Positions 12,889 through 26,000 of a stretch of 64,000 nt of DNA are shown piece after piece. Origin of the DNA: Apoda limacodes (Eukaryota; Arthropoda; Insecta; Lepidoptera; Limacodidae). The stretch's first letter is position 1, and each line of letters opens with the position of its first letter. The position numbers and the translations under genes are program-made. The notes beneath the pieces were generated by a model, which did not search any database, was not told the origin of the DNA, and was given only the letters and a program-made list of their open reading frames with translations. The stretch is taken from positions 16,807,001 to 16,871,000 of the forward strand of contig OX291547.1 of the NCBI GenBank assembly GCA_946406115.1, in the 5' to 3' direction.

Positions 12889-12894
12889 TACATG
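12889..12894. repeat. Target-site duplication, right (TACATG)
   Basis: This follows CCCTCTACT directly and is identical to 6038-6043. Confidence 0.88.
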
Positions 12895-13017
12895 CCAATA
12901 CCTCCCGCTGATTTTCCAGGTCGTGTTTTTACGTATTTTATCCAAAAATCCATTTGTTACTTCGACCGCCAAGACCCAAAAGTCTGGCTTTTTAGCGGTT
13001 AATTCCTTTTGCCTGAT

Positions 13018-13264
13018 TTTAGGGTTCCGTACCCAAAGGGTAATTAGCGGAACCCTATTACTAAGACTCCGCTGTCCGTCCGTCGGTCACCAGGCTGTAT
13101 CTCATAAACCATGATAGTTAAACAGTTGAAATTTTCACAAAAGATGTATTTCTGTTGCCGCATATAACATCAAATACTAAAAAACAGAATAAAATAAATA
13201 TTTAAGGAGGCTTCCATACAACAAACGTGATTTGTAAGTCCGACTCGCACTTGGCCGATTTTTA
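13018..13264 (+). repeat. Dispersed lepidopteran repeat (GGGTTCCGTA...CGCACTTGGCC family)
   Basis: It starts TTAGGGTTCCGTACCC, contains GTCCGTCCGTC, GGCTGTATCTCAT and TTGAAATTTTCACA, and ends ACTCGCACTTGGCCGATTTTTAA. Related copies lie at 42972-43292 and 52156-52580 and in the arms of the foldback at 49398-50620. Non-coding; transposition class not determined. Confidence 0.75.
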
Positions 13265-13504
13265 AGACATGGCAACGCTACATACATTTATATTGTACTT
13301 AAACCGTACTTATATCTACAGAGTTCATTTTGTTAGTTATTGACATTACAATATCTGGCTTATTTTGCTAGGTATTATACCTACTTATCAACCTCATGGT
13401 GCAAAATTATCTTACTAGAGGGTAAGGTTTCAAGTAAAAATCAGATCACCATCGCATTTTTTGTTTTCCTTTTTTTTTAAAAAATCTTTTTTATTTAACC
13501 TTTT

Positions 13505-13592
13505 AGACTTATTGACTTATAGATTTACGAACCGATGGCGTAGTGACATTCATAAGTGCTCAATTATTGTAGCCTAAACTGAATAAATTATA
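13505..13592 (+). repeat. LINE 3'-tail fragment
   Basis: The stretch AACCGATGGCGTAGTGACATTCATAAGTGC...GTAGCCTAAACTGAATAAA is the reverse complement of 41165-41260, where it ends a LINE oriented on the minus strand. Here the tail is on the plus strand. Confidence 0.65.
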
Positions 13593-13599
13593 TTGAAAA

Positions 13600-14079
13600 T
13601 GAATTTGTATAACCACTATTAAAGTGATTTGTTTCAGTTTTGCTTTATTTAACATCCAATAAAACGAATATTAAAGCAAATTCTAAATAAATAATAAAAT
13701 AGTTTTTGAATATGTAATAAACTATGGATACTGCGAGCATTAATATTATTAAATGTTCGTCGGAACTATTGACATTCGTAATACCTCTGACATCTATTCG
13801 AGAATAAATGTCGTGGTATTGTTTACTATTGTATTTATCTTAGATTTTAAACAAGACAAAAAGACCTCTCGATCGTCTATTGCAGAGACCTATAAAAATA
13901 TGCCCAAATAGAGAGGTTTCCCATGTTGTTGATTTTTTATTACAATACAAAATGTATGTGTGAGTAACTCTTACATAAGATTTTAACACAAAACGCTTCA
14001 AAGGTACATTTTTTTTAATATGGGAATGGACTTTTGAACGTAACCGTACTTACAACTGAATTATTTTATTTATTTTTAG
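13600..14079. other. No exon recognised upstream of the esterase exons
   Basis: The esterase signal peptide and first exon(s) should lie at or before this stretch. A short frame from 13753 contains a hydrophobic run but has no donor in the phase required by the exon at 14080. I could not place the first exon. Confidence 0.4.
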
Positions 14080-17000
14080 ATTAAAGTTTATACGAAGAGT
14101 TCAGGACTCCCAGTTGAAATATACTTTGGGGTCCCATATGCTTCACCACCGACTGGGAGATTCAGATTTTCTGTTAGTACTTACCTTTATTTAACAGTAT
14201 AGCCTGATGAACTTATAAAAACATCAAAGGCAAAATAATAATTTCATCGTTAAATTTAAGGCGCCAGAACGTCACTCAGGTTGGAAGCGTACATTCTTTG
14301 CTCATCGAATGCCACCGCGATGTCCACAAGTTAGCGAAGGTGAAAATAGTTACTTTAGTGAAGACTGTCTCTATCTCAATATATGGACGCCACGGGTTAG
14401 AAATTCCATATTTTCTTGAATATGTTTACTTTTAACATAGAGTTAAAAATATTGTAGCAACTGATTTTAAACAATTTTCTAGATAGAGCGCAAACGACAA
14501 ATCATTGCCTGTCGTTGTTATTTTATACACTGAATCGTGGATTCGAGGAGGGGTTTCATTGCCATGTCAAGAATTAGCAGCAGAAGGTGTAGTAGTAGTG
14601 ACGGTAATGTACCGCCTTAATTTACTGGCCTTCTTCACGTTGCAATCGAAGGCTGCACGCGGTAATCTTGCGCTGCTAGATCAGTACCTGGCATTACTAT
14701 GGGTGCGAGAAAATATAGGAGCCTTCGGTGGTGATCCCGCTATGATTACCCTCCTAGGACACTCTGCAGGAGCTGACAGCGTGCTGCATCATATATCTTC
14801 TTTGCGATCTGTTGGTATGTTCAAGAATTATTTATTTTGTAGATCTTTTTAATTGGTTTTTTAGTGTTTCGAGAAAAGGAAGAAAGGTGGTAGGCCTATA
14901 TTTTTTGAGTCCTCCTGATTTAAATTGGTAGCATTTTGTTTGACCCCATAATGTACATTATGTGCTTAATGTCAATAATTTGACTAAAGAGATGAGCTAA
15001 CATTTTTGTTCAAATTGTAATGAAAAGTTAAAATACTTGTCTTTAAATATGAAACAGCAAAGCTTTTTTGGTAGTAGGTTTAGTTACAGTGCGACCGGTC
15101 GAAGAATGCGTTCCTGAAACCTGTCAATTCGTCATGACTAGTGATGTACAATAAATAACATTAATAATATTTAGTAACGTTATTTATTGCATTCACTATT
15201 CACTGGCCGAGTACAATGCCATTGAGCTAATGCTACTGGCTGGTGGTACGGGGGAATTCGGAGAACGCGATGACCGTACTCCAGAGCCAACTCATTTGTC
15301 GGCTTATGGTCATTGAATAATTTCACCAGCTCTGCTTTTAGCCTTTATATATTTGCGTCAATGCCACTTTTTTGCAGCCAAGCCACCAATTCCTCTTTTC
15401 TATTAGCTTGGGTAGGTGCTTTATTTTGTTGCACCGAATGATAAGGGGCGTTATCCATTAATATAACTGAAGGCTCTGGCAGGCCTGGTAGCAACACATC
15501 CTGGAACCACTCCTTAAATGAAAACCCATTTCTTTTCTTCGTGGTAGTCAGTAGTGGTATTTGACTCAAATGCCAATAAACCGTTTCCACGAAACCATAC
15601 TTCGCACAACCAGCGTGGCATATTATAAGCCGTGCTCCTTTACCCATTGGCACTTTCAACGTTGACGATTGAGTGTCATCTGTCCAAGAACGAGAAAGCG
15701 TGTGATTGGCGTTCAGCCATTTCTCGTCGATGAAAACGACATTGTCCCAATTATTGATTTTTGTCGCTTCTCTTAAAAAAGTAATTCTTTTTAAAATTAT
15801 GTCATTTCTTTCTCACGGAATTTTCCTTTAGTCTGTTTTTATTATATTGAAATCCAATATCTGTCAAAATTTTAGATAAAGCAGTTTTGCCTCCCCTAAA
15901 TAAATCAGCTGCTTTCAAAGATGGTAGAAGCATCGACCTATTAAGGTACTCATTCCTGGAATAATAAATTCCTTATTGCATCGGCGAATGTATGTTATAG
16001 GTTTTGTACTGCGTTTTTTTTTTGGTGTTCGTAAAATATTTTCTTCGATGCCAGATGAACCGAACTTTTCTTTATATACTCCAAGTGCCTGAGAGATGCG
16101 TTCTTGGACCTGTTCGACAGGAATTAAAGGTCCGCCATTTTGCCTTTCGTGCTTAAAGTAATCTTGAATTAGTTCACGAGTTTCACTTTTTAATGTTTGA
16201 CCGCGTTTTGGCATTGTTATTATGCACCAAAAGTCAGATCATGCAGAGGTCAGTATATCAAGAAGAACAGTCAAAATAACAACAATTATAATACACAACG
16301 AGAAACACTGGAGAACGTAGTCTATGCATGCGAGACGACAAGAGACGACTGCATAGAGGAAACAAATACTGCGTAAGACGACTGTTTGTAAATGTCACAA
16401 AATGGCGGTCCCCACAACGCTATTTTGGGTTGCCATTTTTTTACCAGAAATATAAAGTAGCACCTAAGTAATTTTATTTTCAATGTTTTTTTTAATTCAT
16501 CTGACTGTCATTATGACACTAATTTTCTAAAGTTTGGTTTGGGCGTACCTTTATTATATTATTAACTGTATTAAATACTAAGTACATGTATATTTAATAC
16601 GTTTAATACGTTTTTTTTATATTATACCGACAGATTATATTAAGATTACAAAAATATTCGATTATTTTGTCACATTACTGTAAAAACAAACAATTGACAT
16701 AACCTTGAAACAGCGCCGTTTGACGTGGTTTTTTTTACGTCCATGTTTAAAAGCTATTGTTTTTATATTTGTTAATTAAGTTTTTGCAATAATTTTAGCC
16801 CAAAATTAATAAATTTATTGTAAGTTGGCATAATTATTCGAATTTTAATGTTATCACTCGTTAATAAGGTAAATAAAAGATATTTAAAATTTTGAAGTCA
16901 GTTAAAAAACGACAGCAATAATTGCCGTAGTCAATTTTATGACTGAAAATAGAAGCGGGTATTGCTGGCGATAATGTCAATGATAAAATTTATTACCAAT

Positions 17001-20000
17001 GAACCGACTAAGATTACGAATTACGGCAGATAGATAAAAACAAAATGTTAGCCAATTTTATGCATATCGTGCCTAATGGAAAAGGTATGATGCCCATAGA
17101 CTCAGCATAAATTTCTCAACTTTACTTATTTCACAGGATTATTTCAAAGAGCGGTAGTGATGTCTCCACGAGGAATTTGGAAAATATTGGATGAAACAAA
17201 GGGAGCTACCGCAACTGAACTCGAAAAGATATCCCGTGATATAGCCAATAAACTGGATTGTACTGGGCCATCAGACGATGAAATCTTACAATGCTTGCGA
17301 GCTCGCCCCTTACCGAATATATTATCCTTACTCATGGTAATATTTTTATTAGTAAGGTACTGCCATCTCTGGGCAGATGCACCCGAATACCAGCTTGGCC
17401 CTTTATACTCGGTTCAACGACGGGGTTAGAGCACAAGCCGTATCGACCCCTTAAGCTTGAGGACAGACGTGGCCTCCCTGGGTGTGTTCTACCCCGAACG
17501 CTTAGAATGTGGAATGAGCTCCATGCCAAGGTTTCCTCTAAAGAGTTTTACAAGAAACAAGTTATTAGATTTTTTATGAGTCGGCAACGCGCGTGTTATG
17601 CCTCGGGTGTTACAAGCGTCCATAGACTGCGGTAACCGCTTACCATCAGGCGGTATTAAAGAAAATTTAAACGGTTTTGGTTTTGGCAAGGAAATCTTCT
17701 CAGCTCTATAAGAAATAATACGTACACCTTTTTTAATCATATGGTTCTACGTTTTAAACTGTTATTTCAGAACCACACGTTGAGTGAAGTTTTACAGCCA
17801 GTTTCGGACATTTTCCTGCCGGAATCAGAACAATATTTACCTAATTTGCCTTCAGTCGAACTATCAACTCCAAAACGGAATCTTGCATCTTTAGATTTAC
17901 TTTTCGGGACTACGGACCTCGAATCCATCAGTCACTATGGTAATTAGATGGATTTAATAAATTTTTTTATGGAAGAAGAATAATATGTCAACATACCTAA
18001 ATAAGACTTCTTTTCGCAGGTGACTATAACGAAGAGTTGATAAAGAGAGACACTGCATTTATTAATGAACGTGCCAACACTGTAGTTATACCGGAGCTTC
18101 TGCAAATGTTTTCTTTACACCGGTCAGAATCTTTATCAGTGGTAAGTGATGAAATCCAGAGTTACCTAAATATTCGAACTTAAATATGCAATTGATGAAA
18201 CTGCTTGGTATTTCAATTTCGGAACTTTTACAGCTGTTGCAGGCGATTCGATGGGAATACTGGGGCACTAAGCCTCAAAAAGAAATGAGTATTGAGGAAG
18301 CCGTGGAGGCATTAGCGCGCACGCAGACTTCTGCGATATGGGGAGCAGGCAGCGCGCTGCTGGCAGCCAGGCTAGCCCGTCGCGTGTCCCGCCTCTACGT
18401 TTACCGGTACTCTGCCCCTGGCGTAGACCTTCTTGGACGGCAATCAAATTTTTCTGGTATTTACATTTTTCAGCAACGCTAATATATAAAACATTTTTTT
18501 TTTGATATAACAAAGATCTAGTGAAAAGATTAACCTCGAGCCAGAACTTGGACCTGCAACCCTAAGATTTCACCTTAGTGCTCTGCCAATCAGTTTAGCA
18601 GTTGCGCATAAGCTACCTAGGAGATGTGTGTTTGTTGTTGTTGTTGTTCTACATCCCTCAGTAACATGTTAACTGTCTTACAGGTGCAGTTCATGGTTCT
18701 GATTTAGTTTCTCTTCTGGGATATGACATGATGCTTCAAGTTGCTAGAAGACCACCAACTTTGGATGAAAGAAGAATTTCTTCAGTTTTCCGTAGTTATA
18801 TTGTTAACTTTATCAAATTCGGGTAAAATTTTGTCAATTTATGATATTGTTTATATAGTAGTTTCACAATCCAATATAAACATTGGCGTAAGTAGTAGGG
18901 AGGTTCTATTCGCGGTCTAATTATTTTCATTCGCGTGTGGATCTACTTTATTCGCGATCTAATTATTTTAATTCGCGGTCCAATTATTTTAATTCGCGTG
19001 TGGATCAACTTTATTCGCGGTCTCATTATTTTAATTCGCGGTTCTATGAAATGTTCTGCGTGCAGTGTCAACAATGGTTTTTAACAACAATAGATAATTC
19101 ATTATTTAGTTTGGTTCTTTCAGTTTCTTTTATCTACGTCGTCCTGAGGTTTAATTTTTTGTAAGTCTCTGTGGGTAGCAACGATTTCTGGTAATAATGA
19201 ATTGTAATAACAATAAGACGTTGATTTATTTCTTAAATGCCGTGGGAGGTCCCTGCTAACAGGTTGATACATGTTTTACTACGAAGAGGCGTCATCTTTA
19301 GATTTTTTTTCAATTAAAATTATTTATTTAAGCTCTGTGACAAGCAAATACAGCTACTTACAATGCCAATATGGATTGTGATAACAATAGATAACTTATT
19401 GTTTGGTGTCCTTTATTTTGAACTTAAGCTTTAAAATTAAGACGACAGATTATTTCTTCAATGCACTTCCGAGGAGGTCTGTTAACAATTAGACACATGT
19501 TATCTATAGAAATATTTTCTATTAAAAATATTTATTTAAGCTCTTCGTCATGCAAACATTCCAATACCAATTCATATCGTGTGAGGTCTCTGTCATATCC
19601 TGTTAGAACACGCAAAGACATGTAGGCTATAACCATATATATATAAGGAACCATAGTAAAATTCACACTGCAGTCTTATTCGTGAGTTTCAAAGTTATAC
19701 CTACAGTGTTTTGTGTTCATATTCCATCAAATGGAGGTAAGTTTAATTACTTAATTTTCTCGATAGTGTATGTTTTATTGTTTTTTCATAATGTATGTGT
19801 GTAATTGTTTTATTATTGTCCTGTTTGGTCAAGTGGTTAGTGCAGCTAACTGCGGAGCCAAGGGTCACGGGTTCGAATCCCACAAGGAGCAGGTGTTTTT
19901 TGTGATGATTAAACATTTGTTACCGAATCATGGATGTTGTTTATATGTAGTCTATGTACTGATATTCTATGGTTGTTGTTTCTGGTTACCATAACACAAG

Positions 20001-23000
20001 TTTAATACTTAGCTTGGGGTCGGAACCATCTATGTGTATACGTTTATGTATATTATTTTATAACGGTATTACATAATTAGCGTCTAACCAATAGTTAAAG
20101 TACTGAGTTCCAATATTATTATTTTTTTTTCTCTTATGTGCTTGTAACAGCAATTAATGTGTGTTAGTATATTATTCAATCGAATCAAATAGTGAAGTTT
20201 GTTTGTTTATTGTTCTTTAACCCAGCAATAGAGATTATTAGCACTATAAGGAAATTTTATTAATTTCATTTTTATTAACTTATTGTTTTATAATTTTTAT
20301 TGTTCCAGCCTTTATCCCCGGAAAATTATACGTTAAAAAATTATTACTTTCCTTTGGATATGAGTCAAGAAGAAACAAAAGACTGTACTATTCAAAAAAA
20401 TTTGAAAAGCACAACAAAGCGGAATATCAAAAGTATTGACGCATTTTTTGAAAATCCTAAGAAAAGAAAATCTCAAGCAAAGTCTTCGTGTGTCAGTCAA
20501 GGCAATGAAAATGGAATCTCTTATATTTCTACCAATAATGACGACACAACGTCTGCAAGTCACCTATTAAAAATTGAAATATATAATATGAAAAAGATAA
20601 AGGACATACCAGTTGAACAGCATTGGAAATACGCAGATTTAAAAGTTAAATATTATACACAATCACATGACGACCAGCATTATCTAAGTACCCGGGATTC
20701 CATATATAATATTACAAAACAAATAGCAATGAACTGTGATTGTAAAAAGTTCTTCATTGAAACTAAAGATAAGCGGGGATATTAATTTCATTCATTCATT
20801 TACAACTTCTTAACATTATTAAACTTACTTTTGTACTTTTACCTGAGAACGCCAAAGCTTAAAAACAACAATAGATTTACCCCCCACGCTTCATTCAATA
20901 ACAAGTAGCCATTGTCAGAGTCAGTGTATTTAAAGACGGGCAAAAGACTTCTAGTCAATATTTTCTCACCAGCAAACACCATAGATGTGTTCAAAGATCG
21001 TGAATACGACAAGGATTTGCTTAACATGTGTTTTGAAGCGGAAAGAAAATATTTGTTACTCAATAGTGGTTACTCACTTCCGATATCACAACCATACGAG
21101 GAACGTAAAATTAATATTTTGACGGTGATGGACCAGTTGGAGCAAGAAAGACTTGAAAAGGAAATGTGCATTTCATACACACAAGAAGATTTATCACCAT
21201 CTTTCTATAGTCCTCAAGATTATGTTTAGCTTAAGAATGTAAAACACTGTTTATTTAATAAATAAATGTTGAATTAAAAATATCGTTTTTTATTTAATAA
21301 GTTCCCAACAAATAAAACACATAAATTCATAAATCTATAAGTTTATTTTAAAAAAATTGCTTTATAAAGTGCTCTTAAAATTAGATCATTATACAGAGTG
21401 TTATTTGAAAAAATGTTTACAAAATCCATCATAGAAATACCAATAGATCTCATAAATAGATACACTAAACAATATTCACCACAAACTGATGTATAATAAT
21501 TTTGTATCATTTTTGCATTAAAAAAATATTTTTTAGCGTTCCTTTGCATAAAGATTTTATGATATCCAGTTGGTTTTCGGCCATATGAATCGAAATATTC
21601 ACCGAAACCATTTTTGTCTATGTGAATAGCAATCCAATGAGATCCTGGTTTAGTGTCAGGATCTAAGTTACTTACAATATATGATGGATACGAAATGAAA
21701 ACGGGCATGCGATTTGAAGCAAAAACATTGCATTCTGCTAATGGATTAATTTTTTTTAATAATTTACGTATTTCATAAGTATCCATTACACCTCTCGTAA
21801 CTACAAAAGTTATTTTCAGAATGAATAAAATCATAGCTTTAGAACAATATATATGTTTTTTTAACTATTATAATCTACACTTACATCACGATTTTTATTA
21901 ATTTCTATAATGTTGTCAAATTCTGCATATATAATACAATTTACTGTAGTTTTTAAAGAGTTTTCGAAGCGGACTTCCAATCTAACACTTCCATGTCTTA
22001 TTAGATTCCAATGCGATTGTGAATTGGATGAAAGATCTGGGGTTAAATCAAAGGCTAATAAACAGTATCCATTGGCAAATTCTTCTCTAGATATATCATT
22101 ACCTTCATTCAAAAAATGAATACCAGTTCCCGAATATAAAGTGTGATATGCTGATGTAAATAAACTGCTATCAAATGAAGGTTGCAATGTTTTAGAAGGT
22201 ATTTGTTGGCCATCTACATATAAGCTAAACATATTTAAATTAAAGTTTTGAAAATTATATGGGTTCATATTAAAACTTCCATTAAAGGCTGAATTATTTA
22301 CAAAACCAACTATACATCTTTTGGGAACTTGACCTAAAAAAATATTATCAAGTGTTTTTCCTTGGATTCCTAAAGGTAACGTCATAACCTTGACTTCCGC
22401 ACGCGTTATAGGGTATTTGGCAGTAGTGTTGGCTAAAACTTTTTGATGAGCTAATAACACAGAAGGACTTATCCTAGCCCTTCTTATTAAAAGTGCTGCA
22501 TCATTGATTTGCACTTTTAACTTTAAATCTGTACTAGATGACATTAAGTTAAATGATTCTTTGGTACGTACTAATTTAATACGTAATTCAACACCGTTTA
22601 TCAAAAATTTGTCTTGATTAAATATATCACCATGTAAATGACCAATCAATTCAACTTCCTTGCTATCTTTCGTAAACTGCTGTCTCTTGGTGTAGCCTTC
22701 ATTGCTTTCATCAGCAGAATCCATTTTGTTTGAGGTATCTTTATACCACAAACCACATGTAAGATGTGATTTTTTTGCAGCAGGACCATAATTTAATAAA
22801 GTTTCAATATAAGAACGATAGGCATAGGTGTTGTTTGGTGGGGAAACAAGCTTTTGATTTAGATAAACATCCATTTGATTAAAAAGAGAATGTAACCAGT
22901 TATTAACTGGGGCAACACTTGTCGCTGCAGTTAATACAGTTGAATCATGATTTAAAACTCTAACTTTTAATTGGAGTAATGTATTAGATAAGTCAATATA

Positions 23001-26000
23001 GTCTTCTCCTGTACCAGGAACTTGAAATTCTATGGGACCTTCATCACTCAAAGATGAAATCGGTTTATAATGAATCCACTGACCATTCTCAATGCTTGTT
23101 TGTGTTGTTGGTAATGCAAATAAATCTAATTCAGACTTAGCACATTCACATGAAGTATTATGTAAGAACGACATTATTATTTGTTTAATTTAAGAAAAAA
23201 TATCACAACTATTCTTGTTAAAAACTTTTTTAGTAGTTCTTCTTTTCGTTGCTTTCAGAGCAATGGCTGATCGTTTATTACGTCTCTTGTTTTTATACCC
23301 TGATCCAGTCATAATGCTATCAATTTTACTATCTGCTTTCCGTTTTAAATTACTTGTTGCATCTTTCATGCGAGATTTAATAGAATCATTCATAGGTTGT
23401 GCATTCATCATATCAGACAGGAGACCTACACCCATATTCAATGCTTCTTTACTGACTGCCTTTGCACCACTCGATAGCAACGGAAGTACAGATCTAAACA
23501 ATCCCCCTAAAAAGCTTCCGATTCCATGGCCTCGTTGATATGGGACACCTTTGTAAATGATCCCCACTCCTGAACCAGCTTGATGAGAATAATAACTTTC
23601 ATATGGGCAAATACTATGATTACGATTATGAGAATTCATCTTATTCGTTTAAAATGAAGTTTAGCACACGCAGTTCCAAATTGAAATGGTATTGTTGCAC
23701 CTGTGTTTGTCCTTATATCTATTTCTATAGTATCAAACTCACGACGCATAACAGGTATATAGTGAGCTGGTGTAAACACATTCATTTTATAACCACCGTA
23801 AATATATTTTGTTGGGTCTAATGGAACTATTCGTAATAGTGATGTCATTACATCACCCACAATTTGAGGTTGCACAATATCAAAGTACAAAAAAAGTTGT
23901 GAAGGCAATCCTAAAAACAAATTAACAGGACATTTAGCTATGTTGTTTGCAATTAAATTAGTTTTTGGTCCAAAACCAAGTTAAAGACTTAGCTGTGGTG
24001 ACATCCTTAAAGATAAAATGTTTTTATTTTGGGGTGTTAAAGAAAAGAGTTTTGATGTCTCATCAAAACGAAACTTTATACAATCTTTTAAAAGGGGATT
24101 ACTGTTAAGGGCATTTAGAAGCTGATCAATGTCATCATATGTTGTAGCGGGTATGTGGGTTTTATATTCTGCAACACTTTCAATGTTGTCGACCAATATT
24201 TTTTTTCTAAGATATAGAACATTTTCATGTTCTCTGACATTTAAAATACTAAAAGGGTAATGAAATTCAACTAGTCCTACCAGCCACTCCCCTTCTAATT
24301 TAACTGTTTTAGGAAGCTTCGTCAAAAAGTTTGTTGTTGTATTGTTTGGGAAATAGGTCATTGAACTGTTACTTAACAGAGTCAAATAAAAGCTTTCTTG
24401 ACTCATATTAATTCAATGTTAGATGCTGGAATCCAGGTATTGAATTTTGATGGATAACCTTTCCACTTGACCAACACTTCTTTTATGCCTCTAATATACC
24501 TAAAACTTATGATTTTATCTATTTTGTGCTTAAGGGTGGGGTCGTATAAAACTTTTTGTAGTTCTTTAGCATAAAATGTACCTGATATTGATTCTCCTTC
24601 TAAATCATTAAGTGTATAAACTTTATAAGGCGACCTATGAATAATTGATGATATAACAAATACTTCAGCACTCCAATTAGTTTCATAGCCTTTTTGAAAT
24701 ATATGTTTATGCTTAGTTATTCTTACATGGTCACCAATTTGAAACTTAGGAAGCTCTGGATATATATTTTGGTTTTTATTTTTCCTGTCATATAAATTAG
24801 ACCAAACAGTCATAAAATTACTAGAATTGACGTCACATGGACACATTTTTATACTCGAATGGTAATGTGTGAAATGTATTATATGAATACATCAAATCTT
24901 GCAAAATATCTACATATCTATATGTATTTTTGTGAGTGAAATAACGCCACATTTTCATCTTAAGAGTTCTTTGAAATCTTTCTACAATACTTGCTTTAAT
25001 ATCTGGATTATTCGTTGTGTAGTAATTTATGTTTTTACTCTTAAAATACCTTCTAACATCTTTTGCAACGAATTCACTACCCTTATCAGATTGTATATGT
25101 TTTGGAGTTGCGTTAGCTTCTGTAAATATACTTTCAAAGCATTGTATTGTAGTTTCTGAATTCTTTTTTTTCATACATCTTGCAAAAGCATATTTACTAA
25201 AGACATCAATGACACAGATAATATATTTATAATTATCGTTATATTGACTATAGGTTCGCATATCGCTTAAATCAACTTGCCAAAGGTCGTTATAGTTTGA
25301 TAAAATGTATTTATTTCTAGAAAACTTTCTCTGAACAGGTCTATGTAAAGTATATGTTTCTTGCGCCTGTAACCATTTTTTTACTTCTTTTTTATTCATC
25401 TTTCCATCCATAGCTTGGGTTAACTTATCAATACTACTATAACCAGCTGGATTAGAAACATCATAATATATTTTGTCTATATCTAATACGGTGACCATCT
25501 TTCCCAGTCAATTTTCTTGCTTTTTATATCTTTTAAAGACGTTCTCGGTGTTTCACTACTGGGCGTAGCATGTTTTTCAGGGGGAGAAGTTTCTTTAAAT
25601 TTCTCTATATGTAGTTTCTTAACATACTCCAATGTTGTAGGATTACCGATACAATATATAGGTAAACTTATATCAGTTAATAACTGAGAAAATTCTTCCC
25701 ACCCCCTCGGTTTTGGACGTTTTAGCTGACGTAAGGTATCATTAATCAAATCTACAATATTGGTCCCAGGTATAACCTGCTCATTTATAGTGATTCTCCC
25801 TTGTGTATCCCATTTGACTTTATCATTATTTTCTATCAACGTTTTAATTAGCAGTTCACCTTTTTTTTTAAATGTCCTTGGAATTAATCTCATTAAATAA
25901 AAATAAGAATAGGGCTTATTGTAAACTACGTCCCTCTCTTTGGATGGTGACTGTGTAAGTAATGGTTCAGCTTTAATCTCTTCTTCTTTATATTTTTCTG

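Larger units (their letters stand above)
18891..20878 (+). repeat. Polinton terminal inverted repeat, left
   Basis: Complementary to 32613-34701. It has lost about 137 bp just inside the tip compared with the right copy, but keeps 36 bp next to the tRNA-like sequence that the right copy lacks. The inner boundary is ...ACAACAATAGATTT at 20878. It contains a minisatellite, a spliced gene and a tRNA-like sequence. Confidence 0.92.

Noticed and set aside
6038..12894. Palindrome as an assembly artefact
   Set aside because: Perfect 6-bp duplications at both ends, different flanks, an extra minisatellite unit and scattered arm differences make a collapsed mirror unlikely, although only long reads can exclude it.
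13753..13911. Signal-peptide exon of the esterase
   Set aside because: Contains a hydrophobic run but no donor in the phase needed at 14080.
18534..18610. tRNA gene in an esterase intron (minus strand)
   Set aside because: Weak A- and B-like boxes only; probably an old SINE head.
18937..19164. Repetitive proteins of SNYFNSR type in the Polinton tips (also 34291-34602)
   Set aside because: They are translations of the ATTCGCG minisatellite.
19819..19891. Functional tRNA gene
   Set aside because: A and B boxes are good, but acceptor and anticodon stems do not pair.
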